This document shows, in pieces, positions 46,574 through 55,236 of a DNA stretch of 64,000 nucleotides (position 1 is the first letter of the stretch; each line of letters opens with the position of its first letter). Under the pieces are notes generated by a model. The model saw only the letters and a list, made by a program, of their open reading frames with translations. It did not search any database and was not told the DNA's origin. The stretch covers positions 248,001-312,000 of the forward strand of contig NZ_JAGHQX010000003.1 in the NCBI RefSeq assembly GCF_017744095.1, written 5' to 3'. The translations under genes were made by a program, and so were the position numbers. The stretch comes from Shimia sp. R10_1 (GTDB lineage: Bacteria; Pseudomonadota; Alphaproteobacteria; Rhodobacterales; Rhodobacteraceae).

Positions 46574-47392
46574 CTAGGGGTCTTGCAGAAAGCGCGGCGT
46601 GAGCAGTTTGATCGTCGGTTGCTTGGGCAGATCTCTGAGGCTCACCGTCATCGAGGAGCCGGCCCCACGCTCGATCAGATATTCATCTGACATCCCTGTC
46701 AGAAAGGCCTCCAGAGTCCAGCTCTCAAACCAATGCATCGGGATCACAATCTGCGCTTTCAGATTACGCAAAACCCGCATCATGGTTGCCACATCAAGGC
46801 TCATGCCTCCGTCCACCGCGGCCATCACCACATCCAGCCGCCCAATTGCTGCATATTGCGCCGCATTGGGCTCATGGTGCAGATGCCCCAAATGCCCGAT
46901 ACACAGCCCAGCCACCTCAAAGATGAAGATGGAGTTACCCTTTTCTTCCACCCCGCCATAGCTGCGAATGTCTGTCGATACATTGCGCACAAGCATCGCA
47001 CCCAGATCAAGGTGGTGCTCTATCCCCAACCCATAGTCGCCCCATCCCGGCAAAACATGCGGGATTTCTGGATCTGGGCTGGCGGTCCAGTGGGTGCCAT
47101 GGGCATGGTTCATGGTCACAACATCCGGCACAAAATCCGTGGTGCCCAGAAAACCGGTATAGTCGGTCACCGCGTCAATCCCATCCGCGCTCTGAATCAG
47201 AAAAGAGGCATGGTGAATATAGCTGATACGCACCGAATGCTCCGCCACCGGGTCGCGAAAGGACGCTTTGTGCAGATAGGTCACGCCCGGCGCTTCTGCC
47301 AAGGCAATACAATGACTTGGCCGTCGTTCCTGTGCTGCAACTGCCCCGCTCCCAAGTGCCAAAGCCACGCACAGCCCCATGAGAAATCGCAT
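46574..47392 (-). CDS. Secreted MBL-fold metal-dependent hydrolase (UlaG-like)
   Basis: Protein of 272 residues with a Sec signal (MRFLMGLCVALALGSGAVAA, cleavage near residue 20). The mature part has metallo-beta-lactamase-like histidine clusters: SYIHHASFLIQS near residue 55, NHAHGTHW near 95 and IGHLGHLHHEP near 165. The fold resembles the UlaG-like L-ascorbate lactonase branch. The substrate is unknown. The ATG at 47392 is favoured because GGAGG lies nine bases upstream; ATG 47407 is the alternative. It lies 32 bases past the GlcD-like gene start on the same strand, so they may be cotranscribed. Confidence 0.83.
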   Translation of the reverse strand: MRFLMGLCVALALGSGAVAAQERRPSHCIALAEAPGVTYLHKASFRDPVAEHSVRISYIHHASFLIQSADGIDAVTDYTGFLGTTDFVPDVVTMNHAHGTHWTASPDPEIPHVLPGWGDYGLGIEHHLDLGAMLVRNVSTDIRSYGGVEEKGNSIFIFEVAGLCIGHLGHLHHEPNAAQYAAIGRLDVVMAAVDGGMSLDVATMMRVLRNLKAQIVIPMHWFESWTLEAFLTGMSDEYLIERGAGSSMTVSLRDLPKQPTIKLLTPRFLQDP

Positions 47393-47516
47393 TCTGCCTT
47401 CCTCCATCAGATCACCTGAAATCGGAGGATAGCAGACTTACGCCCGTTTGGCGCGCGCTTCATGCAGCGTCACTTCAAGTGCGCCGCGCAAGCACCCAAA
47501 ATAAGAGGAAAAAAGG

Positions 47517-48107
47517 CTAAACCTGACCCGCCAGCGTGCGTCCACGGCGATCATGTCGCAGCGCCGCATAAAGCACATGGGTCCGCCAACGGCCGTTGAT
47601 CTGCAGATAACTTTGCGCCACGCCCTCGTACTTAAAGCCAGACTTCTCCAAAACGCCACGACTGGCGACATTTTCCGGCAGGCAAGCCGCCTCAATTCGG
47701 CTGAGGTCCAGACGCGAAAAAGCATGATGCACAACGGCTTCGATTGCTTCGCTCATGTAGCCGTTGCGTGCAAAACGTTCACCCACCCAATAGCCCAGCG
47801 TCCCTGCCTGTGCAGGCCCACGCCGGATATTGTCGAGCGTGATCGCGCCCAAAAGCCGATCATCTTCACGGCGGAAGATGAACAACGGCACCGCTGTGTC
47901 GCCAGAGATCGATCGCTGCGCCCAATACACCCGGTTGGTAAAGCTCTTCCTGCTCAAATGGGTGCTGGCCCAGACCGGCTCCCACGGTGTGAGAAACTCT
48001 TCGCTTTCACTGCGCAATATCGCCCATTCGCGAAAATCGGCATGAATCGGCGGACGCAGGGTCAGCCGATCCGTCTCGATCCGCACCTTGCGCCGCGTCA
48101 TCAACAT
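47517..48107 (-). CDS. GNAT acetyltransferase, RimJ/RimL type
   Basis: Acetyltransferase of 196 residues of the branch that acetylates N-terminal amines of ribosomal or other proteins. RIETDRLTLRPP at the start is typical, as are the acetyl-CoA region GYWVGERFARNGYMSEAIEAVV and the NVASRGVLEKSGF motif. Its ATG shares a base with the M16 peptidase stop (TGATG), so it is the last gene of the SURF1-thrC-M16-GNAT block. Confidence 0.92.
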   Translation of the reverse strand: MLMTRRKVRIETDRLTLRPPIHADFREWAILRSESEEFLTPWEPVWASTHLSRKSFTNRVYWAQRSISGDTAVPLFIFRREDDRLLGAITLDNIRRGPAQAGTLGYWVGERFARNGYMSEAIEAVVHHAFSRLDLSRIEAACLPENVASRGVLEKSGFKYEGVAQSYLQINGRWRTHVLYAALRHDRRGRTLAGQV

Positions 48108-49369
48108 CAGGCAGCGCGCCTGTCTTCCAATGCCTCCAGCGCAGGTGCACCAGACACCGGCCCATAGAGCGCCATAGCAGTGCGCGCCTTCGACGCGATC
48201 TGCTCGGCAAAACCGCGCACATCCGCATCGCTCACAGCATCAATACGAGTCACCGTCTCTGAGAGGCTCGGAATCTTGCCCCAGATCGCCAGCATCCGCG
48301 CCAGACGCTCTGCGCGGCTGGATGGGCTCTCAAGCCCCATCAGAAGGCCTGCCTTCATCTGCGTACGCGCCCGCGCAATCTCTTTCGCAGACATATCATC
48401 CGCCGCGCGCTTCAGCTCATCGATGGTGATCTCAGCAAGTTCCGCGATCTGCGCACCGGACGTGCCCGCATAAATCGTGGTCATCCCGGTATCCGCATAG
48501 GCCCCAGTTTGGGCAAAAATCGAGTAACACAGGCCACGTTTTTCGCGCACTTCCTGAAACAGGCGGCTCGACATGCCGCCTCCGAGAGCGGTTGAATAGA
48601 TCTGCGCCGTGTAAATTTCAGGGCTGCAATAGTCAGGGCTTTCAAACCCGATAGCAAAATGCGCCTGCTCCAGCGCCTTTTCCGTGCGGTACTCACCGCC
48701 AGCAAACTGTGCTGGCACAATCTCAATTTCTGGGCCGCGCTCCAGATGGCCAAACATCTCTTCCGCCATGCGCACGATCTCATCATGATCCACGCCACCC
48801 GCAGCTCCCAGGATCATACGCTCAGGCCGGTAATGCTCGGTCACAAACCCAGCCAGATCATCACGGCTGAAGCTGCGCACATGATCCCCCTCACCCAAGA
48901 TGGTGCGGCCCATAGGTTGGTTGGGATAAGCCCGTTCCTGCAGCCAATCAAAGATCACATCATCTGGTGTGTCCAGCGCTTGGCCGATCTCTTGCAGGAT
49001 CACGCCGCGCTCCACCTCGATCTCATTGGGATCAAAGATCGGGTTCAGCACGATATCCCCGACAACGTCCATCGCCAGTGCCACATCGTTTTTCAGCACG
49101 CGCGCGTAATAGGCTGTGACCTCGCGACTGGTGTAGGCATTGATATAGCCACCCACATCCTCAATCGTCTCGGCAATCTCCAGCGCATTGCGCCGCTTGG
49201 TGCCTTTGAACGCCATATGCTCCAGAAAATGGGCAATGCCATTCTGCGGCGCACGCTCGTGACGGCCACCGGCACTTACCCAAATCCCGATCGAGGCGCT
49301 TTCCAGCCCCGGCATATGTTCAGTAGCGATGCGAAACCCGTTTGAAAGGGTGTGAAGTTGAACTGTCAA
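48107..49369 (-). CDS. M16 family zinc metallopeptidase
   Basis: Peptidase of the pitrilysin/processing-peptidase family, 420 residues. The inverted zinc motif H-x-x-E-H is in AHFLEHMAFKGT near residue 57, with the distal glutamate in the following helix. The start is TTG at 49369, overlapping the thrC stop as TTGA, which gives a normal family N-terminus (LHTLSNGFRI). The frame is open upstream to 49609 but that part overlaps thrC and reads as noise. The cellular substrate is unknown; thrC-linked M16 peptidases are common in alphaproteobacteria. Confidence 0.93.
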   Translation of the reverse strand: MTVQLHTLSNGFRIATEHMPGLESASIGIWVSAGGRHERAPQNGIAHFLEHMAFKGTKRRNALEIAETIEDVGGYINAYTSREVTAYYARVLKNDVALAMDVVGDIVLNPIFDPNEIEVERGVILQEIGQALDTPDDVIFDWLQERAYPNQPMGRTILGEGDHVRSFSRDDLAGFVTEHYRPERMILGAAGGVDHDEIVRMAEEMFGHLERGPEIEIVPAQFAGGEYRTEKALEQAHFAIGFESPDYCSPEIYTAQIYSTALGGGMSSRLFQEVREKRGLCYSIFAQTGAYADTGMTTIYAGTSGAQIAELAEITIDELKRAADDMSAKEIARARTQMKAGLLMGLESPSSRAERLARMLAIWGKIPSLSETVTRIDAVSDADVRGFAEQIASKARTAMALYGPVSGAPALEALEDRRAA

Positions 49370-50754
49370 CGTTGTGCAATCCGTTCCTGTACCAGCGCTT
49401 CCAGCGCCTGAAGATCGTTTGGAACGCGGGTCACGCGCTCTTCTTTGTCCATCATATCCACCATATGTGGCGGAAGTGTGGGCCGAGTCCCCATTGCGGC
49501 CTCCACAGCATCCGGGAATTTTGCCGGATGGGCTGTGGCCAATGTCACCATGGGCGTTTCGCCCAGATAGGCATTCGCAACCTTCACGCCAACCGCAGAG
49601 TGCGGACAAAGCACCTCACCACAGGATTGATAAGAGTCTGTTATCGTCGTGGTGGTCTCTTCCTCAGAGGCGCGGCCACTGTCAAAATGCTCTCTCAGCG
49701 TCTCCATTGCGCCCTGACTGATCGCAAAAGAGCCGTCTTTCAGCTCTTCCATCAGCTGCGCCACCGCCCCGCCTTCGCGGCCATAGGCATCAAACAGCGC
49801 ACGCTCAAAGTTGGAGCTCACCTGAATATCCATAGACGGGCTAATCGACGGCGTCACACCCTCTTTGGTATACGCGCCGCTCTCCATCGTACGATGCAAG
49901 ATATCGTTCTGGTTGGTTGCGATCACAAGCCGATCAATCGGCAGGCCCATCTTCTTGGCGATATAGCCTGCGAAAATGTCGCCGAAGTTACCGGTTGGCA
50001 CGGTGAAGCTCACCTTGCGATGCGGTGCGCCTAGGCTCACGGCGGAGGTGAAGTAATATACAACCTGTGCCAGCACCCGCGCCCAGTTGATCGAGTTCAC
50101 GCCCGCGAGTTTCACACCATCACGGAACTCAAAATCGTTGAACATATCTTTCAGGCGCGCCTGACAATCGTCAAAGTCGCCATCCAGCGCCAGCGCGTGC
50201 ACGTTGCTGTCTGCCGGCGTGGTCATCTGCTTCCGCTGAATGTCAGACACACGGCCATGCGGGAACAGGATGAAAACATCTACATTGTCGAGCCCCCGGA
50301 AGGCCTCAATCGCGGCAGAACCGGTATCGCCAGAGGTCGCTCCGACGATGGTCACACGTTCATTGCGGCGCGCCAGCGAAAACTGGAACAGCTGGCCAAT
50401 CAGCTGCATCGCAAAATCTTTGAACGCCAGTGTAGGGCCGTGAAACAGCTCCATCAGGTAGTGGTTTGGCGCCAGCTGTACCAAAGGCGCGCGCGCCTCA
50501 TGGCGGAAGTTTGCATAGGCCCGCGCGATGATGCCCTTGAATTCTTCATCCGTGAAAGCGTCACCCACAAAGGGCCGCATCACAGTGAACGCCACCTCTT
50601 CGTAAGACTTCCCAGCCATCGCCGCGATCTCGGCCGCACTCAGCGTCGGGATGGTCTCAGGCACATAAAGCCCGCCATCACGCGCGAGACCAGTCAGCAT
50701 CGCCTCTTCAAAGCTCAGCTCCGGGGCATTTCCGCGGGTCGAAATGTATTTCAC
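49366..50754 (-). CDS. thrC: Threonine synthase ThrC
   Basis: PLP enzyme converting O-phosphohomoserine to threonine. The N-terminal STRGNAPELSFEEAMLTGLA and the PLP-lysine segment GPTLAFKDFAMQ are present, as are the phosphate-binding GATSGDTGSAA and NSINWARVLAQ. 462 residues, of the longer class also found in yeast and E. coli. The GTG at 50754 overlaps the SURF1 stop. It completes the branch that starts with LysC in this window. Confidence 0.97.
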   Translation of the reverse strand: MKYISTRGNAPELSFEEAMLTGLARDGGLYVPETIPTLSAAEIAAMAGKSYEEVAFTVMRPFVGDAFTDEEFKGIIARAYANFRHEARAPLVQLAPNHYLMELFHGPTLAFKDFAMQLIGQLFQFSLARRNERVTIVGATSGDTGSAAIEAFRGLDNVDVFILFPHGRVSDIQRKQMTTPADSNVHALALDGDFDDCQARLKDMFNDFEFRDGVKLAGVNSINWARVLAQVVYYFTSAVSLGAPHRKVSFTVPTGNFGDIFAGYIAKKMGLPIDRLVIATNQNDILHRTMESGAYTKEGVTPSISPSMDIQVSSNFERALFDAYGREGGAVAQLMEELKDGSFAISQGAMETLREHFDSGRASEEETTTTITDSYQSCGEVLCPHSAVGVKVANAYLGETPMVTLATAHPAKFPDAVEAAMGTRPTLPPHMVDMMDKEERVTRVPNDLQALEALVQERIAQR

Positions 50755-51437
50755 GTCTCTTCAGCCTTTTTGGTTTTGCGCATCCGGCGCAGGTAATACA
50801 GCGTCATCGCCACCCAGACAATCGCAAGTCCGAACCATGTGATGACATATTCAAGGTGATTGTTGGGAATGGCGGCATTGTCCACCGGCAATGGGGTCAC
50901 TTTGGGCGTGTTGTTGCTGATCTCGCGCACAATCACAAGTACGGGATCCGCATCCAAAGCCGCTGCCATCTCGTCCACATCGCGCGCAAACCAGATATTT
51001 GCGCCCTTATCATTGGCCGGTGTATAGCTGTCGCGCTCTTCAGGCCAATGCAGATTGCCTATGATCTCTGTCGCAAATGCAGGCCGCGCTGCCTCTTTGT
51101 CAGCGGTTCTGATCCACCCCCGATCAACCATGATGCGGCGGCCATCCTCTGTCTCAAAGGCGCTCACGACGCGGTAAACCGCGCCCACATCCCGCGTGCT
51201 CGCCAACAGATGAATTTCATCACCCGTGACCGTGCCGCGCAGATGTACAGGTAGGTATCTATCAGCTTCTGGATCAATGGTCCGCGGCAGGGCCACCGGC
51301 GCGCTTGCGATCCGCGCTTCGATGTCCGCAAGAACCCCTTCTTTCCACATCAGTCGCTGCATCTGCCAGACGCCCAGCGACACAAGCACAACCGTGCCCA
51401 AAATGCCAAAGAACAGCGGCCAGAACAGTCGACGCAA
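50751..51437 (-). CDS. SURF1 family cytochrome oxidase assembly protein
   Basis: Inner-membrane protein of 228 residues involved in heme a insertion into cytochrome c oxidase. Two membrane helices frame a periplasmic domain: near residues 5-24 and near 200-218, the topology of SURF1. Family motifs include LGVWQMQRLMWKE near the start and VDRGWIRTA in the loop. The start appears to be TTG at 51437, with AAAGGA seven bases upstream. It follows ctaE across a terminator-like repeat and is coupled to thrC. Confidence 0.92.
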   Translation of the reverse strand: MRRLFWPLFFGILGTVVLVSLGVWQMQRLMWKEGVLADIEARIASAPVALPRTIDPEADRYLPVHLRGTVTGDEIHLLASTRDVGAVYRVVSAFETEDGRRIMVDRGWIRTADKEAARPAFATEIIGNLHWPEERDSYTPANDKGANIWFARDVDEMAAALDADPVLVIVREISNNTPKVTPLPVDNAAIPNNHLEYVITWFGLAIVWVAMTLYYLRRMRKTKKAEET

Positions 51438-51451
51438 TGAAGGGTCCTTTC

Positions 51452-51492
51452 AAAGCAAAATCGCGGCAGGAAGCCCCACCGCGATTTGCTTT
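51452..51492 (-). terminator. Large hairpin after ctaE
   Basis: Arms AAAGCAAA-TCGCGG and CCGCGA-TTTGCTTT with one bulged A and a 12-base loop. On the minus strand the T-rich part (GATTTTGCTTT) is at the hairpin end. It probably ends or reduces transcription between ctaE and SURF1. Confidence 0.65.
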
Positions 51493-51545
51493 AAGCCTAT
51501 CCACACCAAAGGATCAACCTTTTGTGGTGTGTCAAATCGGAGCGA

Positions 51546-52346
51546 TTACTGCCCCCAGACATAGATTGCTGCAAACAGGAACAGCCAAACCACATCCACA
51601 AAGTGCCAGTACCAGGCCGCCGCCTCAAATCCGACGTGCTTTTCCTTGGTGAAATGTCCCGCGTTCAAGCGCAGCAAGCACACCAGCAGGAAGATGGTGC
51701 CAATGATCACATGCGCCCCGTGGAAGCCAGTCGCCATAAAGAACGACGCGCCATAGATGTTGCCTGCAAAGCCAAAGGCGGCGTGGCTGTATTCATACGC
51801 CTGGAAAACGGTGAAGATCACGCCCAGCCCCACGGCAAGGATCAAGCCCATCTTCATGTCCTGACGGTTGTCTTCATGCGCCAACGCATGGTGCGCCCAA
51901 GTCGCCGCACAGCCAGAGCACAGCAGGATCAGCGTGTTGATCAGCGGCAGGTGCCATGGATCAAAGGTCTCAATGCCCGCGGGCGGCCACACACCGTCCA
52001 CTGCAGGGCTATCGGGACCCATTGGGTACATTGCGTGCTTAAAGAAGGTCCAGAACCACGCAGAGAAGAACATGACTTCGGACATGATGAACAGAATGAA
52101 GCCATACCGCAGCCCGATCTGAACCACCGGTGTGTGGTCGCCAACCTTGCTTTCGGCCACCACTTCTGCCCACCAACCAAACATGACATACAGCACAGCG
52201 ATGAGGCCAATCAGGAACATCCAAGGTCCACTGTCATGCATCCAGAGCACAGCCCCAAACAGCATAAAAAAGCCGCCAACAGAGCCTAGAAACGGCCACC
52301 AGGAGGGGGCCAAAATGTGATAGTCGTGATTTTTAGCGTGCGCCAT
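51546..52346 (-). CDS. ctaE: Cytochrome c oxidase subunit III
   Basis: Third core subunit of the aa3-type oxidase, with seven predicted helices. Conserved stretches include [30 protein letters not shown] [14 protein letters not shown] and [17 protein letters not shown] at the C-terminus. 266 residues, ATG at 52346. It follows ctaG in the operon. Subunit I is not in this window, as in other Rhodobacteraceae. Confidence 0.97.
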   Translation of the reverse strand: MAHAKNHDYHILAPSWWPFLGSVGGFFMLFGAVLWMHDSGPWMFLIGLIAVLYVMFGWWAEVVAESKVGDHTPVVQIGLRYGFILFIMSEVMFFSAWFWTFFKHAMYPMGPDSPAVDGVWPPAGIETFDPWHLPLINTLILLCSGCAATWAHHALAHEDNRQDMKMGLILAVGLGVIFTVFQAYEYSHAAFGFAGNIYGASFFMATGFHGAHVIIGTIFLLVCLLRLNAGHFTKEKHVGFEAAAWYWHFVDVVWLFLFAAIYVWGQ

Positions 52347-52399
52347 ATTAGATATTCCCTCGTTGGCCGGCTTGCTTTCTTGTCGTTTTGCCCAGTTCG

Positions 52400-52999
52400 T
52401 TAGTTTTGGTCATTCGTGCCTGTCACCGTCAAGCCATCAGACGGTTCAGCTGCCAATGCGGCGAGCTCTTCAGGCAAGTCTGTTTCATAAAATGTGTATC
52501 CCAAGGTAATCACCTTCAGATGTTTGGCATCGCGGTCGTCCACGATCTCAGGATCCACAAAGAAGCTTACAGGCATCATCACCCGTTCGCCGGGCTGCAG
52601 CACCTGCTCTTCAAAGCAGAAGCAATCGATCTTTGTGAAAAATCCGCCCCCTTCATAGGGCGCCACATTATAGCTTGCGGTGCCGGCAACCGGGCGGTTG
52701 GTTGGATTGTAGGCCTCATAAAACGCAAGGCCAGTTTCGCCAATGCGCACTTCCATTTCGCGCTGCATCGGCTTGAAGTCCCACGGCATATCCCGCTCTG
52801 TGGAGGCATCAAAGCGCACTTTAATGGTGCGATCCAATATCACATCGCTGCCAGTTTCGGCCGTGCTGGTCACACCGCCAAAGCCGGTCACCCTGCAAAA
52901 CCAGTCATAAAACGGCACGGATGCCCATGCCAGAGCCCCCATCAACGTCACAACACCAACAGTTTGAACCAGCGTTTTTGTCTTGGGATCCATCGCCAT
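52400..52999 (-). CDS. ctaG: Cytochrome c oxidase assembly protein CtaG (Cox11)
   Basis: Delivers copper to the CuB site of subunit I. It is a single-span inner-membrane protein with a periplasmic domain. The helix is near residues 10-28, and the copper-binding [13 protein letters not shown] motif lies near residue 110. The family also has [21 protein letters not shown] choose ATG 52999, which overlaps the previous stop as TGATG with AGAGGA upstream. 199 residues. Confidence 0.95.
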   Translation of the reverse strand: MAMDPKTKTLVQTVGVVTLMGALAWASVPFYDWFCRVTGFGGVTSTAETGSDVILDRTIKVRFDASTERDMPWDFKPMQREMEVRIGETGLAFYEAYNPTNRPVAGTASYNVAPYEGGGFFTKIDCFCFEEQVLQPGERVMMPVSFFVDPEIVDDRDAKHLKVITLGYTFYETDLPEELAALAAEPSDGLTVTGTNDQN

Positions 53000-53166
53000 C
53001 ACCCAGTCCTCTGGATGCTGGCATTTTCAGGCTCATAGTCGCCGCGTGTGACCTTCACGACAGTCAGGCCAAACACAATAAAAATGAAACTCACAAGCAC
53101 CAGCGCCACGCCAAGATTACGGCCAAATCGGCGCTTGTGTAGATCATGCTCCTCCCGAAAACTCAT
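52999..53166 (-). CDS. Small membrane protein between ctaB and ctaG (CoxF-like)
   Basis: Short frame of 55 residues from ATG 53166. A charged N-terminus ([17 protein letters not shown]) precedes one membrane helix (about 18-40, [18 protein letters not shown]) and a short hydrophilic tail. A small gene in this place in alphaproteobacterial oxidase operons has been called coxF. The role is likely in oxidase assembly or as a small subunit; this follows from position only. Gap to ctaB is three bases and the stop overlaps ctaG by one. Confidence 0.8.
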   Translation of the reverse strand: MSFREEHDLHKRRFGRNLGVALVLVSFIFIVFGLTVVKVTRGDYEPENASIQRTG

Positions 53167-53169
53167 GGT

Positions 53170-54108
53170 CTACCAGCCTCCCAAGCCATAGGGCGCCAAG
53201 GCAGCTTCGCCCAAGATCGCCCCGAAATGTAGGAAAAGATACAACAGAGAAAGCTTAAAGAAGCTCTTCTCACGCGCGTAGTCGTCCGCCTCTGACATCG
53301 CTTCGTCACGGCGCCAGATGGAAATTGCGCCCGCAACAAACAACACATTCAACAGAAGCGCCGTCGCCAGATACAGCGCGCCACCAACGCCCGTGAACCC
53401 CATGCCAATCGCCACCACTGCCAAGAGCAATGTGTAGACCAGAATATGATTGCGCGTGGCACGCCGCCCGTGGGTCACGTGCAGCATCGGCACCCCTGCG
53501 TCCTTGTAATCAGATTTCATGAACAGGCATAGCGCCCAGAAATGCGGCGGGGTCCACATAAACGTCAATGTGAACATCAGCACGCTTTCAATCGAAATGC
53601 CGCCTGTCACCACTGCCCAACCGATCATGGGAGGGAAGGCCCCAGCCGCCCCGCCAATCACGATGTTCTGCGGCGTCCAGCGCTTCAGCCACATGGTGTA
53701 GATCACAACGTAGAAAAAGATGGTGAACGCCAGAAGTGCAGCCGCCACCCAGTTCGCCGCCAGGCCAAGCATCACAACGGAAAACCCGGACAAGGCAACG
53801 CCAAACGCAAGCGCCTCACCTTCCGTGACCTTTCCGGCTGGGATGGGGCGACTTTGGGTACGCTTCATCACGCGGTCAATGTCCGAATCGTACCACATGT
53901 TCAGCGCGCCAGATGCGCCACCGCCCACCGCGATAAACAGGATCGCACAGAAGGCGACAAACGGATGTACAGAGCCGGGCGCGGCCAGCAACCCAACAGC
54001 GGCCGTAAACACAACCAGCGACATCACGCGCGGCTTAAGTAGCGCGAAATAATCACCAAATTCTGCGTCACCGGTGCTGGCTTGCGTGTTGAGGCTTGCG
54101 TCGCTCAT
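53170..54108 (-). CDS. ctaB: Protoheme IX farnesyltransferase (heme O synthase) CtaB
   Basis: UbiA-type membrane prenyltransferase that adds a farnesyl group to heme b, making heme O for the oxidase. Nine helices. The prenyl-diphosphate aspartate motifs appear in NMWYDSDIDRVMKRTQSRPIP near residues 70-90 and KSDYKDAGVPMLHVTHGR near residues 200-215. 312 residues, ATG at 54108. Twenty bases upstream lies a hairpin with a T tract. Confidence 0.97.
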   Translation of the reverse strand: MSDASLNTQASTGDAEFGDYFALLKPRVMSLVVFTAAVGLLAAPGSVHPFVAFCAILFIAVGGGASGALNMWYDSDIDRVMKRTQSRPIPAGKVTEGEALAFGVALSGFSVVMLGLAANWVAAALLAFTIFFYVVIYTMWLKRWTPQNIVIGGAAGAFPPMIGWAVVTGGISIESVLMFTLTFMWTPPHFWALCLFMKSDYKDAGVPMLHVTHGRRATRNHILVYTLLLAVVAIGMGFTGVGGALYLATALLLNVLFVAGAISIWRRDEAMSEADDYAREKSFFKLSLLYLFLHFGAILGEAALAPYGLGGW

Positions 54109-54120
54109 GGATCGTCCTGT

Positions 54121-54153
54121 TCTTCAAAAGGCGGGCAGTGCCTGCACGCCTTG
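54121..54153 (-). terminator. Terminator-like hairpin between ctaC and ctaB
   Basis: Stem AAGGCG-G-GCAG with CTGC-A-CGCCTT, three-base loop, one mismatch, at 54129-54153. On the minus strand it is followed by TTTTGAAG. It lies between two genes of the same operon and may act as an attenuator that makes more subunit II than the assembly proteins. Confidence 0.6.
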
Positions 54154-54207
54154 TCATTTTTGATGGGGAGAGTGCTGTGCTCGCCCAATATCGTGGGGTG
54201 GCGTGCC

Positions 54208-55056
54208 TCAGTCTGCAGAGGCGACCTTTACACCCGGAAGCGTGGTGATGTCACCCGCATATTCCTCGATCGCGCCTTTCAGCCAGTCGTTGTACTCAGC
54301 TTCAGAAACAACCTGCACTGTGATCGGCATATAGGCATGGTCCTTGCCGCAAAGCTCAGAACACTGGCCAAAGAAAATGCCTTCGCGTTCCGCTTTGAAC
54401 CAAAGCTGGGCGATACGGCCAGGCACTGCATCTTGCTTCACACCAAACGACGGGATGGTCCAGCTGTGGATCACGTCCGCACCGGTCACATCCATCACCA
54501 CGGTCTTGCCGACAGGCACAACCACTTTGGTGTCGGTTGCGAGCAGATACTCATCTTCGTTGTAGCCATTCTCCGCGAGAGCCTCTTTGCCCAGCAAGAA
54601 GCTGTCAAACTCAAACTCGTGATCGGTATATTCATAGCCCCAGTACCACTGGTACCCTGTGACTTTGATATGCACGTCGCCTTCTGGGATTTCCTGCTGG
54701 TTGAACAGAACCGGCAGGCTGTTTGCACCAATGAACAGCAAGATAAGGATCGGCCCCAGTGTCCAGGCGATCTCAAGCGGTGTGTTGTGCGTGAAAGCTG
54801 AGGGCTCCGGGTTATTGCGGCGGCTGAAGCGCACCATGCAATACACGATCAGAGCCGTCACAAAAATCACGATCAATGTGATGATCACCAGGATCAACCA
54901 ATCCAAAGAGTGAATTTGCCGTGCGAGCTCTGTCGCTGCGGGCTGAAACCCTGTGGCTTGGGGCACGGGCTTGCCAATGGTCTCAGCGCTCTGCGCAAGT
55001 GCTGAGGTGGCGGAAGTAGCTGCCGTTAGGCCCAGGAATGTCGATATTCGTCGCAT
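54208..55056 (-). CDS. ctaC: Cytochrome c oxidase subunit II
   Basis: Carries the CuA centre that receives electrons from cytochrome c. It has a Sec signal (cleavage near ATSALA, residue 21), two membrane helices (about 52-75 and 92-112) and a periplasmic cupredoxin domain. CuA ligands are in [13 protein letters not shown], near residues 234-246, with the upstream His in [12 protein letters not shown]. 282 residues. It is the first gene of the block and is preceded by an FNR-type box shared with tldD. Confidence 0.97.
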   Translation of the reverse strand: MRRISTFLGLTAATSATSALAQSAETIGKPVPQATGFQPAATELARQIHSLDWLILVIITLIVIFVTALIVYCMVRFSRRNNPEPSAFTHNTPLEIAWTLGPILILLFIGANSLPVLFNQQEIPEGDVHIKVTGYQWYWGYEYTDHEFEFDSFLLGKEALAENGYNEDEYLLATDTKVVVPVGKTVVMDVTGADVIHSWTIPSFGVKQDAVPGRIAQLWFKAEREGIFFGQCSELCGKDHAYMPITVQVVSEAEYNDWLKGAIEEYAGDITTLPGVKVASAD

Positions 55057-55202
55057 GTCTCACCCTGATCGGTTGCGTTTTATTTTGCCGTTTGTTTTCG
55101 GAGTGCCTGCTCCATGAGCACAACCCCGCTGTTATTTTAGCACCAGAAACCATATTCTATGTCTCAAATAAAGATCGAAGCTTGCGGCAAACGGACGCTT
55201 TT

Positions 55203-55216
55203 TTGATCTAGATCAA
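55203..55216. promoter_or_regulatory. Perfect FNR/FnrL-type box
   Basis: TTGAT-CTAG-ATCAA, an exact match to the FNR consensus TTGAT-N4-ATCAA. It lies in the 180-base divergent gap, 147 bases upstream of ctaC and 21 bases upstream of tldD. Oxygen control of the aa3 oxidase operon is the obvious reading; control of tldD is also possible. Confidence 0.65.
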
Positions 55217-55236
55217 ATAAAGAGGCACCATAGGTC

